From Colimorpha_A sp045593985 (GTDB lineage Bacteria > Bacillota > Clostridia > Oscillospirales > CAG-272), in NCBI GenBank assembly GCA_045593985.1, contig JAZNXR010000046.1, positions 1-12,734 of the forward strand: a DNA stretch of 12,734 bases, given 5' to 3'. Shown here in pieces: positions 5,912 through 12,131 of the stretch. The position numbers were made by a program, and so were the translations under genes. Within the stretch, counting starts at the first letter, position 1; every line of letters starts with the position of its first letter. The notes beneath the pieces were generated by a model. The model was not told the DNA's origin, searched no databases, and was given only the letters and a program-made list of their open reading frames with translations.

Positions 5912-8356
5912 ATGAAGAATTTCAAGCGCATATCGGTAGCGTTTTTGCTCATTATCTCAATGCTCGTCACGGCTCTGCCGTTCAGCGTCGAGGTATCTGC
6001 GGCGACTCTTACCTACTCAAAAAGCTCGAATTCAGGCACTCGAAACGTCGTTTGCACAACTCTTGACGGCACGAGTGCGTCAAGCTACTACTCGGGAAAT
6101 TACACCTACGACAAGCTTGCAAATCTTTCGTCAAACTCACTTTTTACCACGCTTCAGACGCTGATGCGTACTACTCACAACAAGACGTCATCATATAGCG
6201 ACTGCAGAGATATGGCAGACCAGACCGACTGCGAAAATGAAAACGGCCGAGTTACCCTCATTTATACGAGCTACTCTGCAACCATGAGCCAGTATAACGG
6301 CTGGAACCGTGAGCACGTATGGCCGCAGTCTCTCGGCGGCGGAAACACCAGCGGCGGTGGCGCAGACCTTCATCACATTCGTCCCTCCGATGCCGGCGTA
6401 AACTCCTCGCGCGGTAACAAAAAGTACGGTAACGTAAACGGCGGAACGGCAAAATACGGCTCCAATCCCGCAGACGGCGTGCTTGGCGGACATTACAGCA
6501 GCTCTTACTTTGAGCCGCTCGATAACGTAAAAGGCGACGTTGCACGTATTTGTCTTTACGTTTACGTAAGATGGAATTCGCAGTGGGGCGCTGAAAGCAT
6601 TACCGAGGTTTTCCAGAGCGTTGACGTTCTTCTTGAATGGATGGAGATGGACCCTGTTGATACCTGGGAAATGGGCCGTAACGAGGTCGTTGCCAATTAT
6701 CAGGGTAACAGAAACGTATTTATCGACTATCCCGAGCTTGCTTGGCTTATGCTCGGATATGACGTTCCGGAAGGCTTGACTACACCCTCCGGCAACGGCT
6801 CGAACGGCAGCTCGGGCGGTAGCTCGGGTGGAAACACCGGTAGCCAGGGCGGTAACACGGGTGGCAGCACGGGTGGTAACACGGGCGGAACCACTACCCC
6901 TCCCGTAACCACTCCCGATTACGTTGTTGCTGACAGCATCCAGACAGGCAAGGAATACCTTCTTGCTATGCTCAATAACGGCGAGACGCTTTACTTCGAC
7001 GGCTCTATTCCGAAGAGCGCACAGCCTTGGTATTTTGGCGCAAGCTCGAGCGCAAGCGATGCTCTTCCCGTTCAGCTTGAGGCTGTTTCGGGCGTTAGCG
7101 GCGGATACCGTCTTTACTGTATGAAGGACGGCAAAAAGACCTATCTGCGACTCTATGAGCGCCCCGACAAGGCGGGCAGCGGTACGATGGAAATGACAAC
7201 GACCTGCCCGAGCGAATATTACACTTACGATTCAACACATAAAACTCTCGTTCACACCTTCGCCGATGGCGAAACGAAGATGTATATCGGAACCTACGGA
7301 ACCTATAACACCTTCGGTGCAAGCAAATATTCCTATATTGAAAACACTGATTCCTGGATCGGCCGTCTGTACGTTAAAAACGCTTCTTCGGGCGGCAATC
7401 AGGGCGGCGGTACAACCCCGACCTGCCAGCACACGACCACCGAAATAAGAAATGCATCCTCTGCCACCTGCGGCAAGGACGGCTATTCGGGCGACACCTA
7501 CTGCAAGAGCTGTAACGCCAAGCTTAAGAGCGGCTCGACCATCCCCGCAACAGGCAACCACAGCTACGGTCAGTGGACGACGAACGGCAACCAAGAGGAA
7601 AGAACCTGCTCGGTATGCCATAATGTCGAAACAAGACCTCTTACGACTTGTGAGCATAAGAACACAGAAGTGAAGGAAAAGGCCAACGCCACCTGCGGCA
7701 AGGACGGCTACACAGGCGACACCTACTGCAAGGACTGCAACAAACTCATCGCCTATGGCGAGCAGATTCCCGCGACAGGAAATCATAACTATGGCGGATG
7801 GGCTACCAATGGTGCAAATCAGGTTCGAACCTGTATTGGCTGCGGAAAGACCGAAACAAGACCTACTCCGAGCTGTAATCACGGTGCGACCGAAATAAAG
7901 GGCGCAACCGAGCCGACCTGCTTGAATGTCGGTTATACCGGCGATTCCTGCTGTGTCGATTGTGGAACTATCATTAAAAAGGGCGAGGAGATTCCTCATT
8001 CGACCGAGCATAAGAACACCGAGCTTCGTTACGCCTCCTCTGCGACCTGCGTAAAAGAAGGATACACCGGTGACCTTTACTGCACCGATTGTAATGCAAA
8101 AATCGAGGACGGAAAGACAATTCCCGCAACCGGCGTGCATAGCATCGTCAGCGAAATTATCAGAGAGCCTTCCAAAAAAGAAGACGGCTTGCGCATGGAT
8201 ACATGCGAGCATTGTGACTTCTTCGAAACTGTTGTTCTTCCCAAGACAGGCGTCGACAGTAAGGTGATAATTATAATAGTTGTTGCCGCCGTGGCGGTTG
8301 TTTTGGTGGCCGTCGGAGTTACCGTTATAGTTATCGAAAAGAAAAAGGCGAAATAA
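5912..8356 (+). CDS. Secreted, LPKTG-type cell-wall-anchored nuclease of the EndoI/NucM family
   Basis: From ATG 5912 (AAGGGG 8 nt upstream) this is an 814-residue protein. Residues 1-30 are a signal peptide (basic start, hydrophobic core, VSA-A cleavage). Residues about 33-285 are an endonuclease I/NucM-type His-Me finger domain: NREHVWPQS with candidate metal ligand E134 and general base H135, DLHHIRPSD (152-160), and VNSSRGNKKYGN with N164 as likely metal ligand. Next come a Gly/Ser/Asn/Thr linker (293-335), an unrecognised domain (337-490), and four Cys-rich repeats (505-769) with CxxC pairs. The end is a sortase signal: LPKTG (776-780), hydrophobic segment (784-808), KKKAK tail. In the family such enzymes cut DNA or RNA non-specifically. 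On the cell surface it could scavenge nucleotides or degrade extracellular DNA (inference). No sortase lies in the window. Confidence 0.88.
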   Translation: MKNFKRISVAFLLIISMLVTALPFSVEVSAATLTYSKSSNSGTRNVVCTTLDGTSASSYYSGNYTYDKLANLSSNSLFTTLQTLMRTTHNKTSSYSDCRDMADQTDCENENGRVTLIYTSYSATMSQYNGWNREHVWPQSLGGGNTSGGGADLHHIRPSDAGVNSSRGNKKYGNVNGGTAKYGSNPADGVLGGHYSSSYFEPLDNVKGDVARICLYVYVRWNSQWGAESITEVFQSVDVLLEWMEMDPVDTWEMGRNEVVANYQGNRNVFIDYPELAWLMLGYDVPEGLTTPSGNGSNGSSGGSSGGNTGSQGGNTGGSTGGNTGGTTTPPVTTPDYVVADSIQTGKEYLLAMLNNGETLYFDGSIPKSAQPWYFGASSSASDALPVQLEAVSGVSGGYRLYCMKDGKKTYLRLYERPDKAGSGTMEMTTTCPSEYYTYDSTHKTLVHTFADGETKMYIGTYGTYNTFGASKYSYIENTDSWIGRLYVKNASSGGNQGGGTTPTCQHTTTEIRNASSATCGKDGYSGDTYCKSCNAKLKSGSTIPATGNHSYGQWTTNGNQEERTCSVCHNVETRPLTTCEHKNTEVKEKANATCGKDGYTGDTYCKDCNKLIAYGEQIPATGNHNYGGWATNGANQVRTCIGCGKTETRPTPSCNHGATEIKGATEPTCLNVGYTGDSCCVDCGTIIKKGEEIPHSTEHKNTELRYASSATCVKEGYTGDLYCTDCNAKIEDGKTIPATGVHSIVSEIIREPSKKEDGLRMDTCEHCDFFETVVLPKTGVDSKVIIIIVVAAVAVVLVAVGVTVIVIEKKKAK
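7424..8221 (+). repeat. Four in-frame Cys-rich repeats within the nuclease gene
   Basis: Units begin at 7424, 7649, 7874 and 8009. The first two are exactly 225 bp (75 residues) and very similar at the DNA level: 7463-7507 and 7688-7732 differ at only a few bases. Each unit has a (C)xH entry, an ATCxxxGYTGDxYCxxC knuckle and a second CxxC knuckle followed by ETRP. Unit 3 is only 45 residues and lacks the second knuckle; unit 4 lacks the first Cys. Zinc-ribbon-like or disulfide-bonded stalk modules are both possible. Confidence 0.8.
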
Positions 8357-8365
8357 GGTAATATA

Positions 8366-8393
8366 AAAGAGCACCCTCTGGGGTGCTCTTTTT
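8366..8393 (+). terminator. Terminator after the nuclease gene
   Basis: An 8-bp stem GAGCACCC (8369-8376) with GGGTGCTC (8381-8388), loop TCTG, then a T-tract. Located 12 nt past the stop codon. Confidence 0.9.
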
Positions 8394-8431
8394 CGTTCGG
8401 TAAAAACACAAGGGCGTTCAAAATTGGCACG

Positions 8432-8513
8432 GTAGGGGCAGACGCCCACAACAGCCCGCATAAAAACGGTGTTACATTCCTTTGAAAGCGGGAGGAGCAA
8501 GCCCCTCCCCTAC
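8432..8513 (+). repeat. Family A composite repeat, copy 1 (82 bp)
   Basis: Bounded by GTAGGGG (8432-8438) and CCCCTAC (8507-8513). Inside are a weak left hairpin (GGGC 8436-8439 with GCCC 8454-8457), the GTTACATTCC tail (8471-8480) and a right hairpin built on GGGAGGAGCAAGCCCCTCCC. The right hairpin is an exact inverted copy of the left hairpin at 9152-9175. Confidence 0.7.
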
Positions 8514-8536
8514 GAAGGTATATTGAACGTCGATTT

Positions 8537-8668
8537 GTAGGGGGCGACGTCCTCGACGCCCCGCACAAAAACAATGTTACATCCCCTTGGGACACCTCAT
8601 CCACCGCAGGCGCAGCGCCTGCGGTCCCCCTTCCCCAAGGGGAAGGCAAGACAACGTGGCGATGCTTT
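8537..8668 (+). repeat. Family A half-unit joined to family B, copy 1
   Basis: The A half has GGGGCG (8541-8546) pairing with CGCCCC (8557-8562) and its tail at 8571-8585. The B part has a perfect 10-bp stem with 3-nt loop (8603-8612 with 8616-8625), then CTTCCCC/GGGGAAG (8630-8645), then the conserved end. Confidence 0.7.
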
Positions 8669-8679
8669 GACACGTCATT

Positions 8680-8761
8680 GTAGGGACAGGCGTCCTCGAC
8701 TGTCCGTTTGAAAACAATGTTACATTCCTTTGTAACGGGGCGCCGAGGCGCCGCCCCCTAC
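8680..8761 (+). repeat. Family A composite repeat, copy 2 (82 bp)
   Basis: Bounded by GTAGGG (8680-8685) and CCCTAC (8756-8761), the same length as copy 1. Left hairpin GGACAG (8684-8689) with CTGTCC (8700-8705); tail GTTACATTCC (8719-8728); right hairpin around GGCGCCGAGGCGCC. Confidence 0.7.
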
Positions 8762-8785
8762 CGAGAAGCGTTTGAAAGTTGTGCG

Positions 8786-8912
8786 GTAGGGGCTGGCGCC
8801 CACGACAGCCCGCATAAAAGTGGTGTTGCATTTCCTCGGAACACCTCATCCGACTTCGCTTCGCTCAGCCACCTTCTCCCGCTGGAGAAGGCAAACAACG
8901 TGGCGGAGCTTT
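8786..8912 (+). repeat. Family A half-unit joined to family B, copy 2
   Basis: A hairpin GGGCTG (8790-8795) with CAGCCC (8806-8811), a diverged tail GTTGCATTTCC (8825-8835), then B: ACACCTCATCC (8841-8851) and the perfect 8-bp hairpin CCTTCTCC (8872-8879) with GGAGAAGG (8884-8891). Confidence 0.7.
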
Positions 8913-8924
8913 GCCGCGTTGATT

Positions 8925-9004
8925 GTAGGGCGGGGGCTTGCTCCCGCCGTTTTCGAGGGGATGTAACATCGTTTTTGTGCGGCGGCACCAAGGCACCGCC
9001 CTAC
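8925..9004 (-). repeat. Family A composite repeat, copy 3, inverted (80 bp)
   Basis: Bounded by GTAGGGC (8925-8931) and GCCCTAC (8998-9004), but its internal tail reads GGGGATGTAAC (8957-8967), so it lies in the opposite orientation to copies 1 and 2. The hairpin at 8928-8947 has eight or nine pairs with one G-T. Confidence 0.7.
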
Positions 9005-9027
9005 GAAAACGCAGAGATATGTTTTGA

Positions 9028-9136
9028 CCCCTACAATAGAGTGTGCGTGGGAGCAGCGGTGCGTCGGGGACGTCGCACCCTACACCCTCTCCGTAGGATT
9101 CGCCGACACCTCTCCCGGAGGGCGTGGCAAGGCGAC
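9028..9136. repeat. Degraded repeat copies
   Basis: An inverted A-like hairpin, GGTGCG (9058-9063) with CGCACC (9074-9079), ending in CCCTAC (9078-9083), with another CCCCTAC at 9028-9034, followed by a shortened B-like piece (ACACCTCTCCC at 9106-9116 and GGCAAGGCGACG). Too diverged to delimit well. Confidence 0.45.
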
Positions 9137-9151
9137 GTTCGCTCTATCTTT

Positions 9152-9280
9152 GGTAGGGGAGGGGCTTGCTCCTCCCGAACAAAACACTGTTACTTTCCTT
9201 CCGAACACCTCATCCGACCGTGGCTCTGCCACTCGCACCATTCCCCTCAGGGGAAGGCAAGACGACGTTGCGGAGCTTCT
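9152..9280 (+). repeat. Family A half-unit joined to family B, copy 3
   Basis: GTAGGGGAGGGGCTTGCTCC begins a hairpin of about nine pairs (9155-9174), then the tail GTTACTTTCC (9189-9198), then B: ACACCTCATCC (9205-9215), a small GTGGC/GCCAC hairpin, TTCCCC/GGGGAA (9241-9255) and the conserved GGCAAGACGACGTTGCGGAG end. Confidence 0.7.
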
Positions 9281-9306
9281 CACCTATTGCCCATTACTTC
9301 TTACCT

Positions 9307-9338
9307 AAAAAAGCACCTGATCTCTCAGGTGCTTTTTT
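9307..9338. terminator. Bidirectional terminator ending the GH2 gene
   Basis: A perfect 14-bp stem (AAAAAAGCACCTGA, 9307-9320, with 9325-9338) and TCTC loop, flanked by A and T runs in both directions. It begins 1 nt past the minus-strand stop codon at 9340 and would also stop reading from the repeat island. Confidence 0.9.
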
Positions 9339-9339
9339 C

Positions 9340-11808
9340 TCACTTATTATCCTCGATCTCACGGAGATACCGCTCCGACTCGATCCAATACTCGTAGGAT
9401 TCAACAGGCTCGGCGTCAAGCTGCCAATACTGCGTCATCATTCCCTCTCTGTTTGCGCCCTTTGAGGCGGTTTCGGAAAGGTAATTCTTAAGCGCTTCGA
9501 CCTCGATGCAACCAAGGCTACCGAAGCTTTCGTCATGGCAGATATCAACAACCGTCCTGAGCATCTGTCTGACCGACGGATCGTTCTTTGCGTTCGTCAT
9601 ATTGAATGCGCAAACCATAAGCTTACCCTTGCCGACCTTAAGGTCAAAGAGGTAGCTGAAATGACGCATCGTCTTTTCGGGACGAAGCTCGCTGTACCCG
9701 AACTTCGTTACGTCAAAGCGGTCTCTTGAACTCTTGTCAATACCCGAAACTATTGATCTTACTCCTACGGGGAAGCTATCAAGATTGATCTTGTCGCTAT
9801 CGTCGATGAGGTGATAATACTGGAAGTTGAGGTCACGGTCGGTAACGAAGCCGTAGTCATTCAGGAGCTTCTTCTCAACAAGTCCACCGTTTATCGTTCC
9901 TCTGTCCCAAATAACCGCCTTATATCTGTCCCATACTGCCTCAAAAGCGTATTTCGGCGCTTCCATATCCTTATGGAGCAGGTGACGCGTCCAATCGGTA
10001 CGGTAGAAGAGAAGCACGTTTTCGCCCTTTTCAAGGCGATCAAAGAGATCGTCATCGAGGGTATCCTTGATAACAAGGTCGGAATTCCCGTTTTCGGTTA
10101 CGAAATCGAGGATATCGCTCTCGGTTTCAAGCTTGGCATCAAGGACGAGCTTTTCCTCGACCTCGGGGAACGTCCAAAGCTCCCAGCTGTTTGAAATCAC
10201 GTTGCCGTTATCGAACTTGATTGCGCATTTAAGGGTATATTTCTGCGGCTTTACGGTCATCGGCAGGTTGAATTCGAGGTTGCAGATCTCATACAGGCCC
10301 GATTCGCCCGTTTCAACCTCGGTAAGAACGCCGTGGCGCACGGTTCCGCTTTCACCTTCAAGGGAATATTCGAATTCTCCGAGCTTTTCGGGATCTATCT
10401 TATACTGCGAGAGAAGGACGGGGATCTTCACCTTTTCTCCGCAGGAGAATATCTGCTTCGGCAGACGTGCAAGCACTACCGTGTCGGCATTGAAGCGGCG
10501 GAATTCCTCGGAGCTTATTCCGTGAGGATCGTCGAAGCAGTCGACGACGCCGTTTGAGTTTTCGTATTTATCTGTATCAGCGAACTGAAGCATATGGAAG
10601 CCCGAAAGGAGATGGCTCGAACGGATGCCCTCAAGCGCATTTTTCCAAGCTCTGAACTGGAAGTCCTTTGTTGTCTGAAGGATCTCGGCGAAGTTATCCT
10701 TATAGCCCTTGCTCTCAATTAGCTTGATCTCCTCGTCAACCCACCAGGGTGCAGGCGTGCCGTACTTCTCGAACTTCTCTTTGAGTGCGTAGAAGTCACG
10801 CCACGAGGTATAATGGCAGACCTCGTGCGCCATAAGCGGAACCTTGAACTTGATTCCGCGGCGGATCTTGCCGCCGTCTGCTTCATCAACGACCATGGCT
10901 CTTTCCTTGACCGTACCGAAGCCGAGCAGGTTGTCTGTATCAGAGAACATATTTGCGTTACGTCCGTAGGGGAAATAGTAGCCCATGTGCTGAACGTCGA
11001 AATCAACGTAATCACGGTCGAACTCGCCGTGCGCGCAGGTGTCGATAAAGAGACGCGTCGGATCGTGCTTCTTGATGAAGTCACGGATCTCTCTTATTCT
11101 CGGTCTCGTTCCGGGGTGACGGATCTCGTTTCCTACGCAGTAGACCATAAAGGACGGATGATTATATACGCGGTTGATTATCGCAATTAGCTCCTCGTTC
11201 GTGACAAAGTCGTCCTTACCGAAGATCATCTCCTCAAGGTTGTCGTATTCACCCTCCTCTGCTCTCATTTCGATATGAATGAGCATGCCGCAGTCGTCTG
11301 CCGCACGGAAGCATTCCTCGGGCGGAATTACCGAGTGGAAACGGACGGTATTATAGCCGTATTCCTTTGCCATCTCGAAATTCTTTTTGTAGAATTCGTA
11401 CTCGGTGAGCTTGCAGTTATTCTGATGCTCGTGAGCTGCACATCCTCTTATATATGCTCTCATATAGAAGGGGAAGCCGTTTAAGTATATGTATTTTTCG
11501 TCGGTCTCAAAATAGCGGAAGCCGAAGCGGTCGGTCAGCTTTTCCTCGCCATCGTTTGTGACGAGCGTGAGAGTCATCGTATAAAGATACGGCTCCGATG
11601 CGCTCCAGGGGCGTGCTTCAAAGCTTGCTTCAAGCTTTGCCTCCTTTGCGTTCGGAGTAACGCTTCCCTTCGCGGCGGTATTGCCGTCAGCATCGGTTAT
11701 TTCGTAGCATACCGAAAGAATCTCGCTCTCGGCATAGATCTCAGCGGTAACGGGGGCGTTTGTCTTGCCTGCGGTTATTTTGAGAACGGTGTTTTTTGAC
11801 GTTATCAT
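9340..11808 (-). CDS. Glycoside hydrolase family 2 enzyme lacking the N-terminal sugar-binding domain
   Basis: An 822-residue protein with no signal peptide, so probably cytoplasmic. Residues about 5-103 match the GH2 immunoglobulin-like domain, ending in the typical PYLYTMTL...DRFGFRYFE. Residues about 104-410 are the GH2 TIM barrel: YLNGFPFYMRAYIRG (108-122), YNTVRFHSVIPPEECF (152-167), CVGNE with acid/base E228, and PLMAHE with nucleophile E329. Residues about 440-550 look like beta-sandwich; 560-760 (DLVIKDTLDDDLFDRLEKGE, then LLFYRTDW) look like an alpha/beta fold, perhaps glutamine-amidotransferase-like. GH2 enzymes remove terminal beta-galactose, beta-glucuronate, beta-mannose or related sugars; I cannot choose the sugar. 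The usual first jelly-roll domain (about 200 residues) is absent. An in-frame TAG at 11826-11824 rules out an upstream extension. The ribosome binding site is weak (GCGAGA region). Confidence 0.85.
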   Translation of the reverse strand: MITSKNTVLKITAGKTNAPVTAEIYAESEILSVCYEITDADGNTAAKGSVTPNAKEAKLEASFEARPWSASEPYLYTMTLTLVTNDGEEKLTDRFGFRYFETDEKYIYLNGFPFYMRAYIRGCAAHEHQNNCKLTEYEFYKKNFEMAKEYGYNTVRFHSVIPPEECFRAADDCGMLIHIEMRAEEGEYDNLEEMIFGKDDFVTNEELIAIINRVYNHPSFMVYCVGNEIRHPGTRPRIREIRDFIKKHDPTRLFIDTCAHGEFDRDYVDFDVQHMGYYFPYGRNANMFSDTDNLLGFGTVKERAMVVDEADGGKIRRGIKFKVPLMAHEVCHYTSWRDFYALKEKFEKYGTPAPWWVDEEIKLIESKGYKDNFAEILQTTKDFQFRAWKNALEGIRSSHLLSGFHMLQFADTDKYENSNGVVDCFDDPHGISSEEFRRFNADTVVLARLPKQIFSCGEKVKIPVLLSQYKIDPEKLGEFEYSLEGESGTVRHGVLTEVETGESGLYEICNLEFNLPMTVKPQKYTLKCAIKFDNGNVISNSWELWTFPEVEEKLVLDAKLETESDILDFVTENGNSDLVIKDTLDDDLFDRLEKGENVLLFYRTDWTRHLLHKDMEAPKYAFEAVWDRYKAVIWDRGTINGGLVEKKLLNDYGFVTDRDLNFQYYHLIDDSDKINLDSFPVGVRSIVSGIDKSSRDRFDVTKFGYSELRPEKTMRHFSYLFDLKVGKGKLMVCAFNMTNAKNDPSVRQMLRTVVDICHDESFGSLGCIEVEALKNYLSETASKGANREGMMTQYWQLDAEPVESYEYWIESERYLREIEDNK

Positions 11809-11863
11809 AGCGCGTCTCGCTTTCTAACAGTTTTTCAGCGTAAATGCCGCTTAATTACATACA

Positions 11864-11892
11864 ATTATATCATAGTAATTTTAATGTTTCAA
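11864..11892 (-). promoter_or_regulatory. Sigma-A promoter for the GH2 gene
   Basis: On the minus strand, TTGAAA (11892-11887), 17-nt spacer, perfect TATAAT (11869-11864). Predicted leader is about 50 nt. The -35 overlaps one copy of the TCAATGATATAT direct repeat. Confidence 0.75.
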
Positions 11893-11968
11893 TGATATAT
11901 ATTGCAAAAAATGGCGGTTTTACATATATATTTATGTGTTGGGACGTGGTCGGGAATCAATGATATAT
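11889..11968. repeat. Direct repeat TCAATGATATAT upstream of the GH2 gene
   Basis: The 12-mer occurs at 11889-11900 and again at 11957-11968, 68 bp apart. One copy overlaps the GH2 -35 box. It could be a regulator site or the trace of a small dispersed element. The remaining AT-rich sequence from 11809 to 12129 holds no gene that I can support. Confidence 0.55.
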
Positions 11969-11971
11969 CGC

Positions 11972-11989
11972 CCGTTCCTCAAGGAACGG
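11972..11989. other. Short perfect hairpin without T-tract
   Basis: CCGTTCCT (11972-11979) pairs with AGGAACGG (11982-11989), effectively a 7-bp stem with a TCAA loop. It sits next to the second TCAATGATATAT copy and just before the long terminator. No T-tract follows, so it is not a terminator by itself. Confidence 0.5.
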
Positions 11990-11997
11990 ATGTCACT

Positions 11998-12039
11998 AAA
12001 AAAAGTCCCTTTTGTCGGTTGACAAAAGGGACTTTTTCG
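11998..12039. terminator. Long terminator downstream of the FlaR-like kinase gene
   Basis: A 17-bp uninterrupted stem (12000-12016 with 12021-12037) around a GGTT loop, with A and T runs at its outer ends. It lies about 90 nt beyond the stop of the minus-strand kinase gene and would keep its transcript out of the GH2 promoter region. Confidence 0.85.
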
Positions 12040-12088
12040 CACCTAAGAGTAACCAAATAGAGCAGAACCAAGGTAAAAGCAAGCAAAA

Positions 12089-12131
12089 GTACACCTAAAG
12101 CAATAGTTTTGCTACTTGAAAAGGGTGTACT
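12089..12131. other. Nested stem-loop at the kinase gene 3' end
   Basis: AGTACACC (12089-12096) can pair with GGTGTACT (12124-12131), enclosing a small AGCAA/TTGCT hairpin (12098-12113). It overlaps the minus-strand stop codon and has no T-tract, so it may simply protect the mRNA end or be chance. Confidence 0.3.

Larger units (their letters stand above)
8401..9300. repeat. Gene-free island of ordered hairpin repeats (families A and B)
   Basis: About 900 bp between two terminators hold no credible gene. The sequence is GC-rich and made of two repeat families. Family A starts with GTAGGG (or ends with CCCTAC when inverted), contains a variable hairpin, then a tail ending ACAATGTTACATTCC (six recognisable copies, at 8471, 8576, 8719, 8825 and 9189, and inverted at 8957-8967). 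Family B starts ACACCTCATCC (8592, 8841, 9205), holds two hairpins, and ends GGCAAGACRACGTKGCGGAGCTT-like. They alternate as A-composite, A+B, A-composite, A+B, inverted A-composite, degraded copy, A+B. Long open frames across the island are the repeats read as codons. Similar dispersed intergenic repeats are, to my recollection, common in gut Clostridia; the arrangement resembles REP/BIME clusters. Confidence 0.8.

Noticed and set aside
7232..8500. Minus-strand frame of 422 codons opposite the nuclease gene
   Set aside because: It is the shadow of the repetitive, Cys-rich coding strand and continues through the nuclease terminator. The plus-strand product has clear motifs and targeting signals.
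8401..9300. CRISPR array
   Set aside because: The repeats differ in length and sequence, alternate between two families and include inverted copies. There are no uniform spacers and no cas genes.
8708..9397. Open frame of 229 codons through the repeat island
   Set aside because: It runs across hairpin repeats of both orientations and a terminator, has no ribosome binding site, and its peptide is the repeat read as codons. The same applies to the shorter frames at 8577-8849, 9024-9308 and 9166-9465.
9811..10525. Plus-strand frames opposite the GH2 gene (9811-10194, 10067-10525)
   Set aside because: They overlap one another and the GH2 barrel and C-terminal coding sequence, have no motifs and no ribosome binding sites.
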